64,000 bases of DNA. Source: WGAL01 sp964570865 (GTDB lineage Bacteria > Bacteroidota > Ignavibacteria > Ignavibacteriales > Melioribacteraceae). The stretch covers positions 11,991-75,990 of the forward strand of contig CAZMZM010000003.1 in assembly GCA_964570865.1 (NCBI GenBank). Reading direction: 5' to 3'. Positions 51,222 to 60,060 of the stretch are shown here, one piece after another. A model generated the notes under the pieces. It was not told the DNA's origin. It did not search any database and saw only the letters and a list, made by a program, of their open reading frames with translations. Numbering within the stretch: the first letter of the stretch is position 1; every line of letters begins with the position of its first letter. Both the position numbers and the translations under genes were made by a program.

Positions 51222-51974
51222 ATGGATTTCCCCTCAGGCTTGGCGGAAAAGATTTGTGAATCCAAGCGGTTGATGTTTTTTACCGGAGCCGGAGTTTCAG
51301 CTGAAAGCGGCATCGAAACATTCAGAGGCAAAGGGGGAATGTGGCATAAATACAGCGCTTCCGATTTAGCTACACCTGAGGCTTTTGAACGAAACCCGAA
51401 CTTGGTTTGGGAGTGGTATCAGTATCGTCGGAGTAAAGTTCGAGCCGCCGAACCGAACATCGGTCATTACGCAATTGCGGAATTCGAAAAATTATTCGAG
51501 TCGGTTTCGGTTGTTACTCAGAATATTGATAATCTGCATAACCGTGCCGGAAGCAGTAATGTGATTGAACTTCATGGTAATATCGAAAAAAACTATTGTT
51601 CAAATTGCGGAAAAAGATTTGATTTTATTACTTTTGAAGAAACAAAGAAAGTTCCTACTTGTGATGATTGTGCCGGAAATATCAGACCGGATGTGGTTTG
51701 GTTCGGAGAGATGCTTCCGGAAGAGGCTTTTAGTTCTGCAAATTACAAAGCAACTTCATGTGATATTTGTTTTGTCGTCGGTACATCTGCAATTGTTTAT
51801 CCCGCTGCATTAATTCCGGAAACAGCCAAAAGAGCCGGAGCAATGTTAGTTGAAATAAATATTGAAGAGACAAATTTAAGCCGCATTGCCGATTATTCCT
51901 TGATTGGAAAATCAGGTATTATTTTATCGAATTTATTAACTGAAATAAAAAATATAAAAAGAACAGGTTTATGA
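51222..51974 (+). CDS. cobB: NAD-dependent protein deacylase (sirtuin, CobB type)
   Basis: The sirtuin removes acetyl or succinyl groups from lysine with NAD+. The 250-residue protein has the NAD-binding FFTGAGVSAESGIETFRG, the TQNIDNLHNRAGS block, catalytic His118 (ELHG), and a full zinc site Cys126/Cys129/Cys147/Cys150. The Tyr66-x-x-Arg69 pair (WYQYRRSK) matches the class III pair in CobB and SIRT5 that binds acidic acyl groups, so desuccinylase activity is likely. It abuts the TPR-like gene before it, and slyD follows 28 nt on. Confidence 0.96.
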   Translation: MDFPSGLAEKICESKRLMFFTGAGVSAESGIETFRGKGGMWHKYSASDLATPEAFERNPNLVWEWYQYRRSKVRAAEPNIGHYAIAEFEKLFESVSVVTQNIDNLHNRAGSSNVIELHGNIEKNYCSNCGKRFDFITFEETKKVPTCDDCAGNIRPDVVWFGEMLPEEAFSSANYKATSCDICFVVGTSAIVYPAALIPETAKRAGAMLVEINIEETNLSRIADYSLIGKSGIILSNLLTEIKNIKRTGL

Positions 51975-52002
51975 ATAATTTAAACTTGTTCAAGGAGAAA
52001 AA

Positions 52003-52467
52003 ATGGAAGTAGAAAAAAACAAAGTGGTTACAATACATTACACTTTAACAAACGACGAAGGCGCAGTGCTTGATTCATCTGAGGGAAAAGCTCCTCTTAA
52101 ATATCTTCACGGAAATAAAAATCTTATTGAAGGTTTGGAAAATGCATTGTTAGGGAAAAAGGTTGGGGATAAACTCCATGTGGTTATCGAACCTGCTGAA
52201 GCTTACGGCGAAAAAAGAGCTGACTTAATTCAGGAAGTCCCTCGTGAATCTTTCCAAGGAGTTGATGATATTAAAGTTGGCATGCAGTTCAATGCTCAAG
52301 CTCCTGACGGCTCGGCCTATGTTGTAACTGTAACAAAAGTAGCCGAAGATAAAGTTACGATTGACGCCAATCATGATTTGGCCGGAGTGCGCTTAACGTT
52401 TGATGTTGAGGTTATCGATGTTCGTAACGCAACGGATAAAGAAATTGAACACGGACATGTACATTAA
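52003..52467 (+). CDS. slyD: SlyD-family FKBP-type peptidyl-prolyl isomerase
   Basis: SlyD is a cytoplasmic prolyl isomerase and chaperone. The 154-residue protein has the split FKBP domain (KVVTIHYTLTNDEGAVLDSS and GVRLTFDVEVIDV) with the inserted IF chaperone flap (about 75-125: EPAEAYGEKRADLIQEVP to TIDANHDLAG). The histidine- and cysteine-rich metal-binding tail of E. coli SlyD is shortened to EIEHGHVH, so any nickel role is doubtful. Shine-Dalgarno AAGGAG lies 9 nt before ATG 52003. It probably belongs to the end of the transcript starting at 47.4 kb, or has its own promoter, and ends at a terminator. Confidence 0.95.
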   Translation: MEVEKNKVVTIHYTLTNDEGAVLDSSEGKAPLKYLHGNKNLIEGLENALLGKKVGDKLHVVIEPAEAYGEKRADLIQEVPRESFQGVDDIKVGMQFNAQAPDGSAYVVTVTKVAEDKVTIDANHDLAGVRLTFDVEVIDVRNATDKEIEHGHVH

Positions 52468-52514
52468 CTACTAATCCGGTTTTTACTCTTCGGTGATAAA
52501 TAGAATTAACAAAG

Positions 52515-52563
52515 CGAATTTTATTAAAAAGGAAAACCTTCTTCTTAAAATTCGTTTTTTTTT
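52515..52563 (+). terminator. terminator after slyD
   Basis: CGAATTTTA (52515-52523) pairs with TAAAATTCG (52546-52554), with a small inner hairpin AAGG-AAAA-CCTT (52529-52540), then a run of eight or more T. It lies between convergent slyD and dnaE. Confidence 0.85.
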
Positions 52564-52665
52564 GTCATAATAAATACTCTTTTGTTAACAGAGCAATTTT
52601 AGTTGCTGCTTAAGATATATCGACAAGCAAACATTATTTAAACTGTTAATGAAGATATTCCGCTG

Positions 52666-55600
52666 TTAGTTAAGTGCAAAAAGAATTGAGTTTTCTCCAA
52701 GCAGTTCGCTGACTTCTTCAAACAGTTTGTCGTCGGGGTCAACTCTAACATCGACAACAAATTCGCGTTTTTTGTGGTCTTCCAAAACAAAAATTCTTGT
52801 TGCCGCTTTTCCGGGATATTTATCTAAAATTGCTTTTAAATCCTTAATCGTATTTTCATCATGAAAGTCGGAATCAATCTTAAATATTATTGTCTTTGTC
52901 AACTCTTTTTTTACTTCTTCCATCGGAATTACGTCGTCTATCTGAAGTTTAATACTATCGCCGCTGCTCTCAATTTTACCCATTGCCAATACGGTAGCAC
53001 CTTTGCTTATTTTTTCGCGATGCTTGGCAAAATCACGTCCGAACATAATTGCTTCGCACGAGCCGGTCAAGTCGTCGAATTTCATGAATGCCATTTCCTT
53101 GCCGGAGCGGTCAATCTTTGTGCTGAGTCCGGTAATAACAACGCATACTCTTACTCGTTCTTCGTCGTTTTTGAACGTAGATGGGTCACCGAGATGAACG
53201 GTCGAAAATGCGTAATATTCTTTTTCGTAATCCCGTAGCGGATGACCTGTAAGGTAAAAGCCCAAAACTTCTCTTTCTTTTTCAAGTTCAACACTTCTTT
53301 CCCACGGACGAACTTTTTCCAATTCGGGTTCATTAATGTTTTCAACTTCGGCGGTTCCTCCGAAAAGTCCGTCGTCAAACTTTTCCTTAAAATTTCGTAC
53401 TTTCTGAGAAAAATCAATTGCAGATTCAATGCTGTAAAATATTTCTGCGCGATTTCCTTTTAATTTATCAAAAGCTCCGGCTAACACTAATCCTTCCAAA
53501 ACTCTTTTGTTCACAATGTGTGTGTCAACTGCCGTGCAAAACTCAAACAGAGTTTCAAAATCCTTGCCGTAATCTTTACGAGCACGCTCTATTTCAACAA
53601 CAGCTTTTTCACCGACATTCTTAATCGCCGACATACCGAAAATAATTTTGCCGTTATCTACACTGAACTTTACCGAAGGTTTATTAACATCGGGAGGAAG
53701 AACTTCCACCTTTAGTTTGCGGCAGTCTTCCAAAAAGTTTGTTACTTTATCCGTATTGCCGAACTCATTCGACAAGTTTGCCGCCAAAAACTCAGGTAAA
53801 AAATGAGCTTTAAGATATGCGGTTTGATAAGCGACCAAACTGTAGGCAACCGCGTGACTTTTATTAAATCCGTAATTGGCGAATTTGTTGATGTCGTCAA
53901 AAATCTTTTCGGCGACTTGTTTTTTTACACCGTTTTTTTCGGCGCTTTCGACAAATTTCACTTTCTGTTCTTTCATTGCCTCAAGCTGCTTTTTACCCAT
54001 TGCACGACGCAATATATCGGCTTCGGCAAGCGTCATACCCGCTATTTTATTGGCGATTTGAATTACCTGTTCCTGATACACAATATATCCGTATGTCGTG
54101 CTTAAAATCGGTTCAAGATTAGGGTGTAAGTATTCAATCTTTTCCTTTCCGTGCTTTCTTCTGATAAAGGAATCGATATTTTCCATCGGACCGGGACGGT
54201 ACAACGCATTCATTGCCACCAAATCTTCCAGCCGGGATGGTTTTAATTTTTTCAGATACTCGCGCATCGGGGCGGATTCAAATTGGAATACGGCTGTCGT
54301 TTGTCCTTTCCCAAAAAGCTCGTATGTCTTTTTGTCGTCAATCGGAATCGTGTCAATATCGAGGTCAATTCCGTGCGTCATTTTAATTAACCTTAGCGTA
54401 TCTCTGATTATCGAAAGAGTGCGAAGTCCTAAAAAGTCCATCTTCAGCAATCCATGGTCTTCCAGCTCCTTCATGTTGTATTGGGTTACTATGTCGCCGT
54501 TTGTCCCGTATTTTGCAAGGGGTACAAAGTTGCTGACGTCCTCCGGAGCAATAACCACACCGGCGGCATGTTTTGATAAATTCCGATTCATTCCCTCCAG
54601 TATTTTAGGGTATTTGATGAGTTCATGAATCTTTTCATCCTTTGATTCCTTTACCCATTTAAGTTCAGGCACTTCATTAAGTGCTTTTTCAATCGAAAAA
54701 ACTTTACCGAATTTAGTCGGGATGAACTTTGTGATTTTTTCCACAACGGGAATTGGGATTTGGAGAACGCGTGCAACATCCTTAAGAACGGCTTTGGATG
54801 AAAGTCTGTTGAAAGTAACAATTTGGCAAACCGATTCGCGTCCGTATTTTTCTGTAACGTATTCGATTGCTTCGCCTCGCTGATCATCGGCAAAATCAAC
54901 GTCGATATCGGGCATTGATTTTCGTGCGGGATTCAGAAAACGTTCGAATAGCAAATCATAATCGAGAGGATTTACGTTTGTAATCGCGAGCGCGTATGCG
55001 ACAATACTACCCGCAGCACTGCCTCGTCCGGGCCCAACCGGAATCCCACGCTCTTTGGAAGCATTTATAAAATCTTGTACAATTAAAAAATATCCGGAGT
55101 AGCCCATCGATTTAATTACATCAATTTCATAATCAAAGCGCTCTCTTATCTTCGGAGTAATTTCCTTAAAGCGTTTGCGCAAGCCTTCTTCGGCGAGGAG
55201 TTCGAAATAGTCGTCTAATGTTTGGGCAGGTGAATCTTTCGGGATAGGAAATTTTGGATAATAAAATTTAGAGAAGTCGAAATCGAAATTTATTTTATCC
55301 GCTATCTCCAAAGTATTTTCGATTGCCCCTTCGTACTTGCCGAAAAGGTCTTTCATTTCTTCTGTTGTTTTAAAATAAATTTGGTCGGTTCTGTAACGAA
55401 GTTCGCGATAATTTACATTGCCCGTTCTATCCCCGAGATGGAGTAATATATTGTGTGCAACGGAATGATCTTGTTTTACATAGTGAATATCATTAGTCGC
55501 AATCATTTTAATTCCAAGCTCTTTTGAAAGCTTCGGCATTCCCTCGAGCACCCATTTTTCGTCATCCAGTCCGTGATCTTGTATCTCAAGGTAAAAATCA

Positions 55601-56130
55601 TCTCCGAATAACTCGCGGAACATGATTGCCGTATCTTTCGCCTTTTGATAATCCCCTTGTATTAACGGGGCTGCAACGGGACCGGAGGCGCAAGCCGTAG
55701 TGCAGATTAATCCTTCGTGATATTGTGTAAGAACTTCCATATCGATTCTCGGACGATAGTAAAACCCTTCGAGATAACCGATTGAAGAAAGCTTCATCAG
55801 ATTTTTGTAACCGGTTTCATTTTTAGCAAGTAAAATCAAATGGTTGTAGCGTTTTCTTTTTGGTCCGCCGGCAACAGGAGGATTCTTTTTCCCTCTGTCA
55901 AAACGGCTGCCGTCCATTACTATGTAAGCTTCCATGCCGATAATCGGCTTAATTCCGTTGGCTTTGCAAACCTTGTAAAACTTTGAAATGCCGAACATTG
56001 CCCCGTGATCGGTGAGCGCCAAGGCGTCCATTCCGTCTTCAACCGCAGCTTTTACCAAACCGTCAATTGTTGCTGCAGCGTCCTGTAAACTGTAGTCGGA
56101 GTGATTGTGTAAGTGAACAAAATCTCCCAT
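52666..56130 (-). CDS. dnaE: DNA polymerase III subunit alpha
   Basis: DnaE is the replicative polymerase catalytic subunit. The 1154 residues are typical of the DnaE1 class. The PHP domain begins with FVHLHNHSDYSLQDA and has ALTDHGAMFG. The polymerase domain has GPGRGSAAGS, the catalytic pair Asp408/Asp410 (SMPDIDVDFADDQRG), and the third acidic site in LLKMDFLGL. The helix-hairpin-helix region (about 820-890, SVDNGKIIFGMSAIKNVGEK) and an OB fold (about 1010-1090, VITGLSTKIDRSGKEMAFM) follow. There is no built-in exonuclease insertion, so proofreading comes from another subunit. It lies on the minus strand downstream of dut, from which a strong terminator separates it. Confidence 0.98.
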   Translation of the reverse strand: MGDFVHLHNHSDYSLQDAAATIDGLVKAAVEDGMDALALTDHGAMFGISKFYKVCKANGIKPIIGMEAYIVMDGSRFDRGKKNPPVAGGPKRKRYNHLILLAKNETGYKNLMKLSSIGYLEGFYYRPRIDMEVLTQYHEGLICTTACASGPVAAPLIQGDYQKAKDTAIMFRELFGDDFYLEIQDHGLDDEKWVLEGMPKLSKELGIKMIATNDIHYVKQDHSVAHNILLHLGDRTGNVNYRELRYRTDQIYFKTTEEMKDLFGKYEGAIENTLEIADKINFDFDFSKFYYPKFPIPKDSPAQTLDDYFELLAEEGLRKRFKEITPKIRERFDYEIDVIKSMGYSGYFLIVQDFINASKERGIPVGPGRGSAAGSIVAYALAITNVNPLDYDLLFERFLNPARKSMPDIDVDFADDQRGEAIEYVTEKYGRESVCQIVTFNRLSSKAVLKDVARVLQIPIPVVEKITKFIPTKFGKVFSIEKALNEVPELKWVKESKDEKIHELIKYPKILEGMNRNLSKHAAGVVIAPEDVSNFVPLAKYGTNGDIVTQYNMKELEDHGLLKMDFLGLRTLSIIRDTLRLIKMTHGIDLDIDTIPIDDKKTYELFGKGQTTAVFQFESAPMREYLKKLKPSRLEDLVAMNALYRPGPMENIDSFIRRKHGKEKIEYLHPNLEPILSTTYGYIVYQEQVIQIANKIAGMTLAEADILRRAMGKKQLEAMKEQKVKFVESAEKNGVKKQVAEKIFDDINKFANYGFNKSHAVAYSLVAYQTAYLKAHFLPEFLAANLSNEFGNTDKVTNFLEDCRKLKVEVLPPDVNKPSVKFSVDNGKIIFGMSAIKNVGEKAVVEIERARKDYGKDFETLFEFCTAVDTHIVNKRVLEGLVLAGAFDKLKGNRAEIFYSIESAIDFSQKVRNFKEKFDDGLFGGTAEVENINEPELEKVRPWERSVELEKEREVLGFYLTGHPLRDYEKEYYAFSTVHLGDPSTFKNDEERVRVCVVITGLSTKIDRSGKEMAFMKFDDLTGSCEAIMFGRDFAKHREKISKGATVLAMGKIESSGDSIKLQIDDVIPMEEVKKELTKTIIFKIDSDFHDENTIKDLKAILDKYPGKAATRIFVLEDHKKREFVVDVRVDPDDKLFEEVSELLGENSILFALN

Positions 56131-56249
56131 TAAAAACCCTTTATTTTAAAATTATTTGTCTTCGTTTTCGAACTAAAAATAGTAAAATAAAAGTTTAGGA
56201 AAATAAAAATTCTATCTTGTTTTTTAATAAATTTTTACTTTGACAAGAA

Positions 56250-56287
56250 AAGTCGGTAATTTCACGAATAGTTGAAATTACCGACTT
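56250..56287 (-). terminator. terminator of alaS-dut
   Basis: A 15-bp perfect stem (56250-56264 with 56273-56287, core GTCGGTAATTTCA) and an 8-nt loop, between the dut stop and the dnaE start. Read on the minus strand it is followed by a T-rich stretch (TTCTTGTC). A hairpin this long could also slow or protect the transcript. Confidence 0.8.
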
Positions 56288-56376
56288 ACTTCTATGAAAT
56301 AGTGTATTTCTATTTAGCGGGTATAATTAACAATTTAGATAAATTATTAGTAAATCAGACAGAATGTTAATCTTGC

Positions 56377-56829
56377 TTATTGTCCCGTATGTCCGAATCC
56401 GCCTTCACCCCGTTCCGTTTCGGTTAGAACGGATGTGTAAACCAACTCGGCTTGATAGACTTTGCTTACAACAAACTGGGCAATTCGGTCTCCGCGATTA
56501 ACGGTAAAATCATTTTTGCCGAAATTGAACAGAATAATTTTAACCTCTCCTCTGTAGTCGGAATCTATTGTTCCGGGTGAATTCAGCAAACCGATGCTGT
56601 GCTTAATTGCAAGTCCGCTTCTCGGGCGTACCTGAAGTTCATATCCACCGGGAATTTCAACTTTTAATCCGGTTGGTATCAGCGCAACATTGCCCGGCGC
56701 AATGGTTTCGGGAAATCTAAGTGCCGCACGCACATCCATTCCCGAACTTCCCGGAGTTGCATATGCGGGTAAATCAACATCTATAAACTCATCCGATATT
56801 CTCTGGAATTTTATTGTGATTTTTTCCAA
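56377..56829 (-). CDS. dut: deoxyuridine 5'-triphosphate nucleotidohydrolase
   Basis: The dUTPase hydrolyses dUTP to dUMP, which both keeps uracil out of DNA and supplies thymidylate synthesis. The 150-residue protein has the five trimer motifs: PGSSGMDVRA, RPRSGLAIKHSI, LNSPGTIDSDYRGEV, RGDRIAQFV, and the C-terminal RGEGGFGHTGQ lid. The start is TTG 56829: upstream codons in frame have no ATG before a stop, and a perfect AAAGGAG (56842-56836) sits 6 nt away. It follows alaS by 27 nt and shares its transcript. Confidence 0.97.
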   Translation of the reverse strand: MEKITIKFQRISDEFIDVDLPAYATPGSSGMDVRAALRFPETIAPGNVALIPTGLKVEIPGGYELQVRPRSGLAIKHSIGLLNSPGTIDSDYRGEVKIILFNFGKNDFTVNRGDRIAQFVVSKVYQAELVYTSVLTETERGEGGFGHTGQ

Positions 56830-56835
56830 TCTTTT

Positions 56836-56842
56836 CTCCTTT
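56836..56842 (-). promoter_or_regulatory. Shine-Dalgarno site fixing the TTG start of dut
   Basis: AAAGGAG on the minus strand, 6 nt before TTG 56829. It is one of the best such sites in the window, and it decides between the TTG and any internal ATG. Confidence 0.75.
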
Positions 56843-56856
56843 GTTAAAGCTATGTG

Positions 56857-59448
56857 TCAGCTTAATGAACTTTTGATTATTTCTTCAACTCCCTTTAATG
56901 CTTCAGGTATTTTATCTATTTTTTTACCGCCGGCAGTTGCCAAGTGGGGCTTCCCGCCGCCGCCGCCGCCGACAATTTTAGCAATCTGACCGACGATTTT
57001 GCCTGCCGTTAATTTTTTCTCTTTAATTAAATCATCGGAAACAACTGCAACAATACCGACTTTTTCGCCAATCGGGGAAATTAAAACGCCGATACCCGTC
57101 TTGATTTTTTCACGTAATTCATCTGCTATCGACTTTAGCTCGTCCATTGATGCGGCATTTATTTCTCCCTTGTAAATCATTACGGTTTCAACTTCCGAAG
57201 GATTTTTCAGCACTTCGTCCAAACCGCCAATTTTATTCCGAATTTCCAACTCGGCTATTTTCTTTTCCAATTTTTTCTTTTCATCGGTTAAAGATTCTAT
57301 TTTATCAAAAGCCGATTTCAGTTCATCTTCCTTCTGCGCAAAATAAAGTTCCGCGCCTTTTCCGGTAACTGCTTCGATGCGGCGAACTCCGCTTGCAACA
57401 GATGTTTCCTGGGTTATCTTAAAGCATTCGAGCTGAGATGAGTTTTGTACATGCGTACCTCCGCAGAACTCAATCGAATAATCTCCAAACTGAACAACGT
57501 TCACTTTATCTCCATATTTATCGCCGAAGAACATTAAAGCGCCCATTTTTTTTGCATCTTCAAACGGAATATTTCGGTGATGAGTAAGTTCAATGTTTGC
57601 CCGGATTGCATGATTAACACGTTTTTCTATTTCGGTTTTTTCTTCTTCGGAAAGTTTTGCAAAATGCGTAAAATCAAATCTCAATCGTTCTGCGCTAACG
57701 TGTGAACCTGCTTGTTTAACATGCGTTCCCAAAATATTGCGTAGTGTTGCATGCAAAAAGTGTGTGGCAGAGTGGTTTCTCATCACGTCCCAGCGGTGTT
57801 CCTTATCCACTTCGGCAGTAACCGTAATACCTTTTCGTAACTCGGTCTGATTATTTGTTTTTACGACATGAATAATTCTGTTTTTAATTCTCAGAACGCG
57901 TAAAACTTCCAACTTGTTTTGACCGACAATAATGCACCCTTTGTCGCTTACCTGTCCGCCGGACTCGGCATAAAAAGGGGTTTCCTTCAGAAGGATGAAA
58001 GCCGTATTATCTTTGACGGCAATCTCTGAAATTTCCGAATTGGATTTCAACTTTTCATATCCGACGAATGTTGTTTTTTCGGAGTTTTCCAAATCAAGTT
58101 CATTTTCGATTCCTTCAACATCGTAAGCGCCGGCAATTTTTTTCTTTGTAGATTCGCGTGCGCGGTTTTTCTGTTCGTTCATTAATCTGTCAAAGCCTTT
58201 AATATCAACTCCAAATCCTCGTTCACGCGCCATCAGCTCAACTAAATCGACAGGGAATCCGTATGTATCATATAGTTTAAAAACATCATCACCGGAAATT
58301 AGTTTTGTATCTCCGGAGTTTGTAACTATTTCTTCGAAAAGGATAATTCCTCTGTCCAAAGTTAAGTTAAAACTTTCTTCTTCGGAGCGGATCACTTTTT
58401 TTATGCTGTCGCGATTAGTTTTAATTTCGGGAAAAACTTCTCCCATTCCGCCCCCCGCTTCGTCAACAACAACATCAACAAGTTTGTACATAAAGGGCTC
58501 GTTCAATCCCAACTTACGTCCGTACCTTGCTGCACGCCGCAAAATTCTACGAAGCACATAGCTGCGTCCTTCGTTCCCGGGAATTGCTCCGTCGGCAATT
58601 GCAAATGTTAATGTACGAATATGATCAGCAATAACACGCATCGGAGCTTCATTTTCACCTTCATATTTCTTGTTACTTAGTTTGGCTATTGAGTTTAATA
58701 TGGGAACGAATATGTCAGTATCGTAATTGGAGCTTTTTCCATTAAGGACGGCAACTACACGTTCAAATCCCATTCCGGTATCGATATGTTTTTGATGCAG
58801 TTCATGTAAAGTTCCGTCCGTATCACGCAGATTTTGAATAAAGACCAAGTTCCAAAGCTCTATGCAGAGCGGGTCTCCGGCGTTTACCAAACTTGCATCT
58901 TCAAGATTATCACTTAAGTTAATATGGATTTCGGACGAAGGTCCGCACGGGCCTGTTTCGCCCATCTCCCAAAAATTATCTTTTTCGTCAAATCTAAGTA
59001 TGTGCGAATTATCTATGTCCGTTTCATTTTCCCAAATTTCAAATGCTTCATCGTCGGTTCTAAATACCGTTGCCCACAAACGTTCTTTCGGCAATTTCCA
59101 TACTTCGGTCATTAATTCCCAAGCCCATGTAATCGCCTCTTTTTTGTAATAATCGCCGAACGACCAATTCCCCAGCATTTCAAAAAATGTATGATGGTAA
59201 GTATCTTGTCCGACTTCTTCCAAATCATTGTGTTTGCCACTGACTCGGATACATTTCTGTGTATCGGCTGCTCGTAAATAATCTCGCTTGCCCTGACCGA
59301 GAAAAACATCCTTAAATTGGTTCATCCCTGCATTGGTAAATAATAAAGTAGGGTCATCATAAGGTACAACAGGTGAACTCTGAACTATTTTATGTCCTTT
59401 ATTTTCAAAAAACCGCAAAAATTGATTTCGTATTTCTTTTGAAGTCAT
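56857..59448 (-). CDS. alaS: alanyl-tRNA synthetase
   Basis: AlaS charges tRNA-Ala. The frame extends 11 codons upstream, but ATG 59448 (MTSKEIRNQFLRF) is the natural start, giving 863 residues, close to the usual 870. The class II domain has PYDDPTLLFTNAGMNQFKD, IRVSGKHNDLEEVG and HHTFFEMLGNWSFGDY. The editing domain has HSATHFLHATL and CGGTHVQNSSQLE, with the zinc ligands His-x3-His and Cys-x3-His. The C-Ala domain (about 745-863) has the glycine-rich GGGGGGKPHLATAGG. It is first in a pair with dut, and its 5' region (59449-60060) is a long intergenic stretch shared with the nif3 leader. Confidence 0.98.
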   Translation of the reverse strand: MTSKEIRNQFLRFFENKGHKIVQSSPVVPYDDPTLLFTNAGMNQFKDVFLGQGKRDYLRAADTQKCIRVSGKHNDLEEVGQDTYHHTFFEMLGNWSFGDYYKKEAITWAWELMTEVWKLPKERLWATVFRTDDEAFEIWENETDIDNSHILRFDEKDNFWEMGETGPCGPSSEIHINLSDNLEDASLVNAGDPLCIELWNLVFIQNLRDTDGTLHELHQKHIDTGMGFERVVAVLNGKSSNYDTDIFVPILNSIAKLSNKKYEGENEAPMRVIADHIRTLTFAIADGAIPGNEGRSYVLRRILRRAARYGRKLGLNEPFMYKLVDVVVDEAGGGMGEVFPEIKTNRDSIKKVIRSEEESFNLTLDRGIILFEEIVTNSGDTKLISGDDVFKLYDTYGFPVDLVELMARERGFGVDIKGFDRLMNEQKNRARESTKKKIAGAYDVEGIENELDLENSEKTTFVGYEKLKSNSEISEIAVKDNTAFILLKETPFYAESGGQVSDKGCIIVGQNKLEVLRVLRIKNRIIHVVKTNNQTELRKGITVTAEVDKEHRWDVMRNHSATHFLHATLRNILGTHVKQAGSHVSAERLRFDFTHFAKLSEEEKTEIEKRVNHAIRANIELTHHRNIPFEDAKKMGALMFFGDKYGDKVNVVQFGDYSIEFCGGTHVQNSSQLECFKITQETSVASGVRRIEAVTGKGAELYFAQKEDELKSAFDKIESLTDEKKKLEKKIAELEIRNKIGGLDEVLKNPSEVETVMIYKGEINAASMDELKSIADELREKIKTGIGVLISPIGEKVGIVAVVSDDLIKEKKLTAGKIVGQIAKIVGGGGGGKPHLATAGGKKIDKIPEALKGVEEIIKSSLS

Positions 59449-59598
59449 TATTAATTCTCTTTTATTAAAATGAAGTACCAAATATAATAAATCGATATTA
59501 AAAGCTCATGATTTGTAATGTGGTAAATAAAAAAATAATATACTTCATACAAGAGCCGTTTATGTACATTGAAAATCCGTTGAAACTTTCATTAAATC

Positions 59599-59658
59599 CC
59601 TCTCCTACAAATAGAGGAACTTTTAAAATACTCCTTTTTCTCTTCATTCAAGAAAAAG
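59599..59658. repeat. paired hairpins, possibly a decayed intergenic repeat
   Basis: CCTCT (59599-59603) pairs with AGAGG (59613-59617), and CTTTTTCT (59634-59641) with AGAAAAAG (59651-59658). The layout of two small hairpins with a purine-rich link resembles the small intergenic repeats of FCB genomes that give spurious 'RGTF' type translations. I cannot see a second copy in this window, so this is tentative. Confidence 0.3.
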
Positions 59659-59922
59659 TGTTAAGGATAAGTTAATGATTTTATCGTAGATTAATTAAAC
59701 GGTTTCCGAATCAGCGAGCGAGCAATAGCAAAACAGTTTTGACGGTTTGAAGATCGACAAGAGTTTATTAATGGAACCGTTTCTCGGTTAATTTGGTTTT
59801 CCGGTGTTTTGGATTAATTAACATTATAGTTTTAAAAAATTAATTGAGTGAAAGTTTATGAAATTATTTATTGATAGAGCAAAAGTCAGACGGAAAATTT
59901 TATTAAAAAAATATTAGGAAAA

Positions 59923-59953
59923 TTGAAATTATTACAATTTTAGTTTATATTTG
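59923..59953 (+). promoter_or_regulatory. promoter of the nif3 leader
   Basis: TTG at 59923-59925, a 20-nt spacer, then TATATTTG at 59946-59953, a perfect TAnnTTTG box. Transcription should start near 59960. Confidence 0.55.
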
Positions 59954-59971
59954 AACTACTAAAGGAAAAAG

Positions 59972-60007
59972 ATGAAAAAGCCAAGAAAGATATTGAACAT
60001 ATTGTGA
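59972..60007 (+). CDS. candidate 11-residue leader peptide
   Basis: MKKPRKILNIL, a basic 11-residue peptide. It has AAAGGA 6 nt before its ATG, a promoter box about 20 nt upstream of it, and a strong terminator 16 nt after its stop. It may be a leader peptide whose translation affects the terminator. It could equally be chance within a short transcript. No family is recognisable at this length. Confidence 0.35.
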   Translation: MKKPRKILNIL

Positions 60008-60022
60008 TTTATAATAATTTTT

Positions 60023-60055
60023 AATGCACCAATCAAATTGGTGCATTTTTTTTTG
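60023..60055 (+). terminator. intrinsic terminator (possible attenuator) before nif3
   Basis: An 11-bp perfect stem (AATGCACCAAT at 60023-60033 with ATTGGTGCATT at 60037-60047), loop CAA, then a T-run to 60054. It ends 6 nt before the Nif3 start codon. Since no other plus-strand gene precedes it in this 612-bp gap, the only transcript it can stop is the short leader starting near 59960. Confidence 0.85.
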
Positions 60056-60060
60056 ATTTT

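Larger units (their letters stand above)
59449..60060. other. 612-bp intergenic region with repeat and leader
   Basis: It separates alaS (minus) from the Nif3 gene (plus). From left to right: the alaS promoter area; two small hairpins at 59599-59658; the word GATTAATTAA twice, at 59689-59698 and 59812-59821; and a promoter, short ORF and terminator at 59923-60055, described separately. A 19-codon frame MKLFIDRAKVRRKILLKKY at 59859 is probably chance. Confidence 0.6.

Noticed and set aside
59449..59481. An 11-residue N-terminal extension of AlaS
   Set aside because: MTSKEIRNQFL is the family start; the extension begins at a non-ATG codon.
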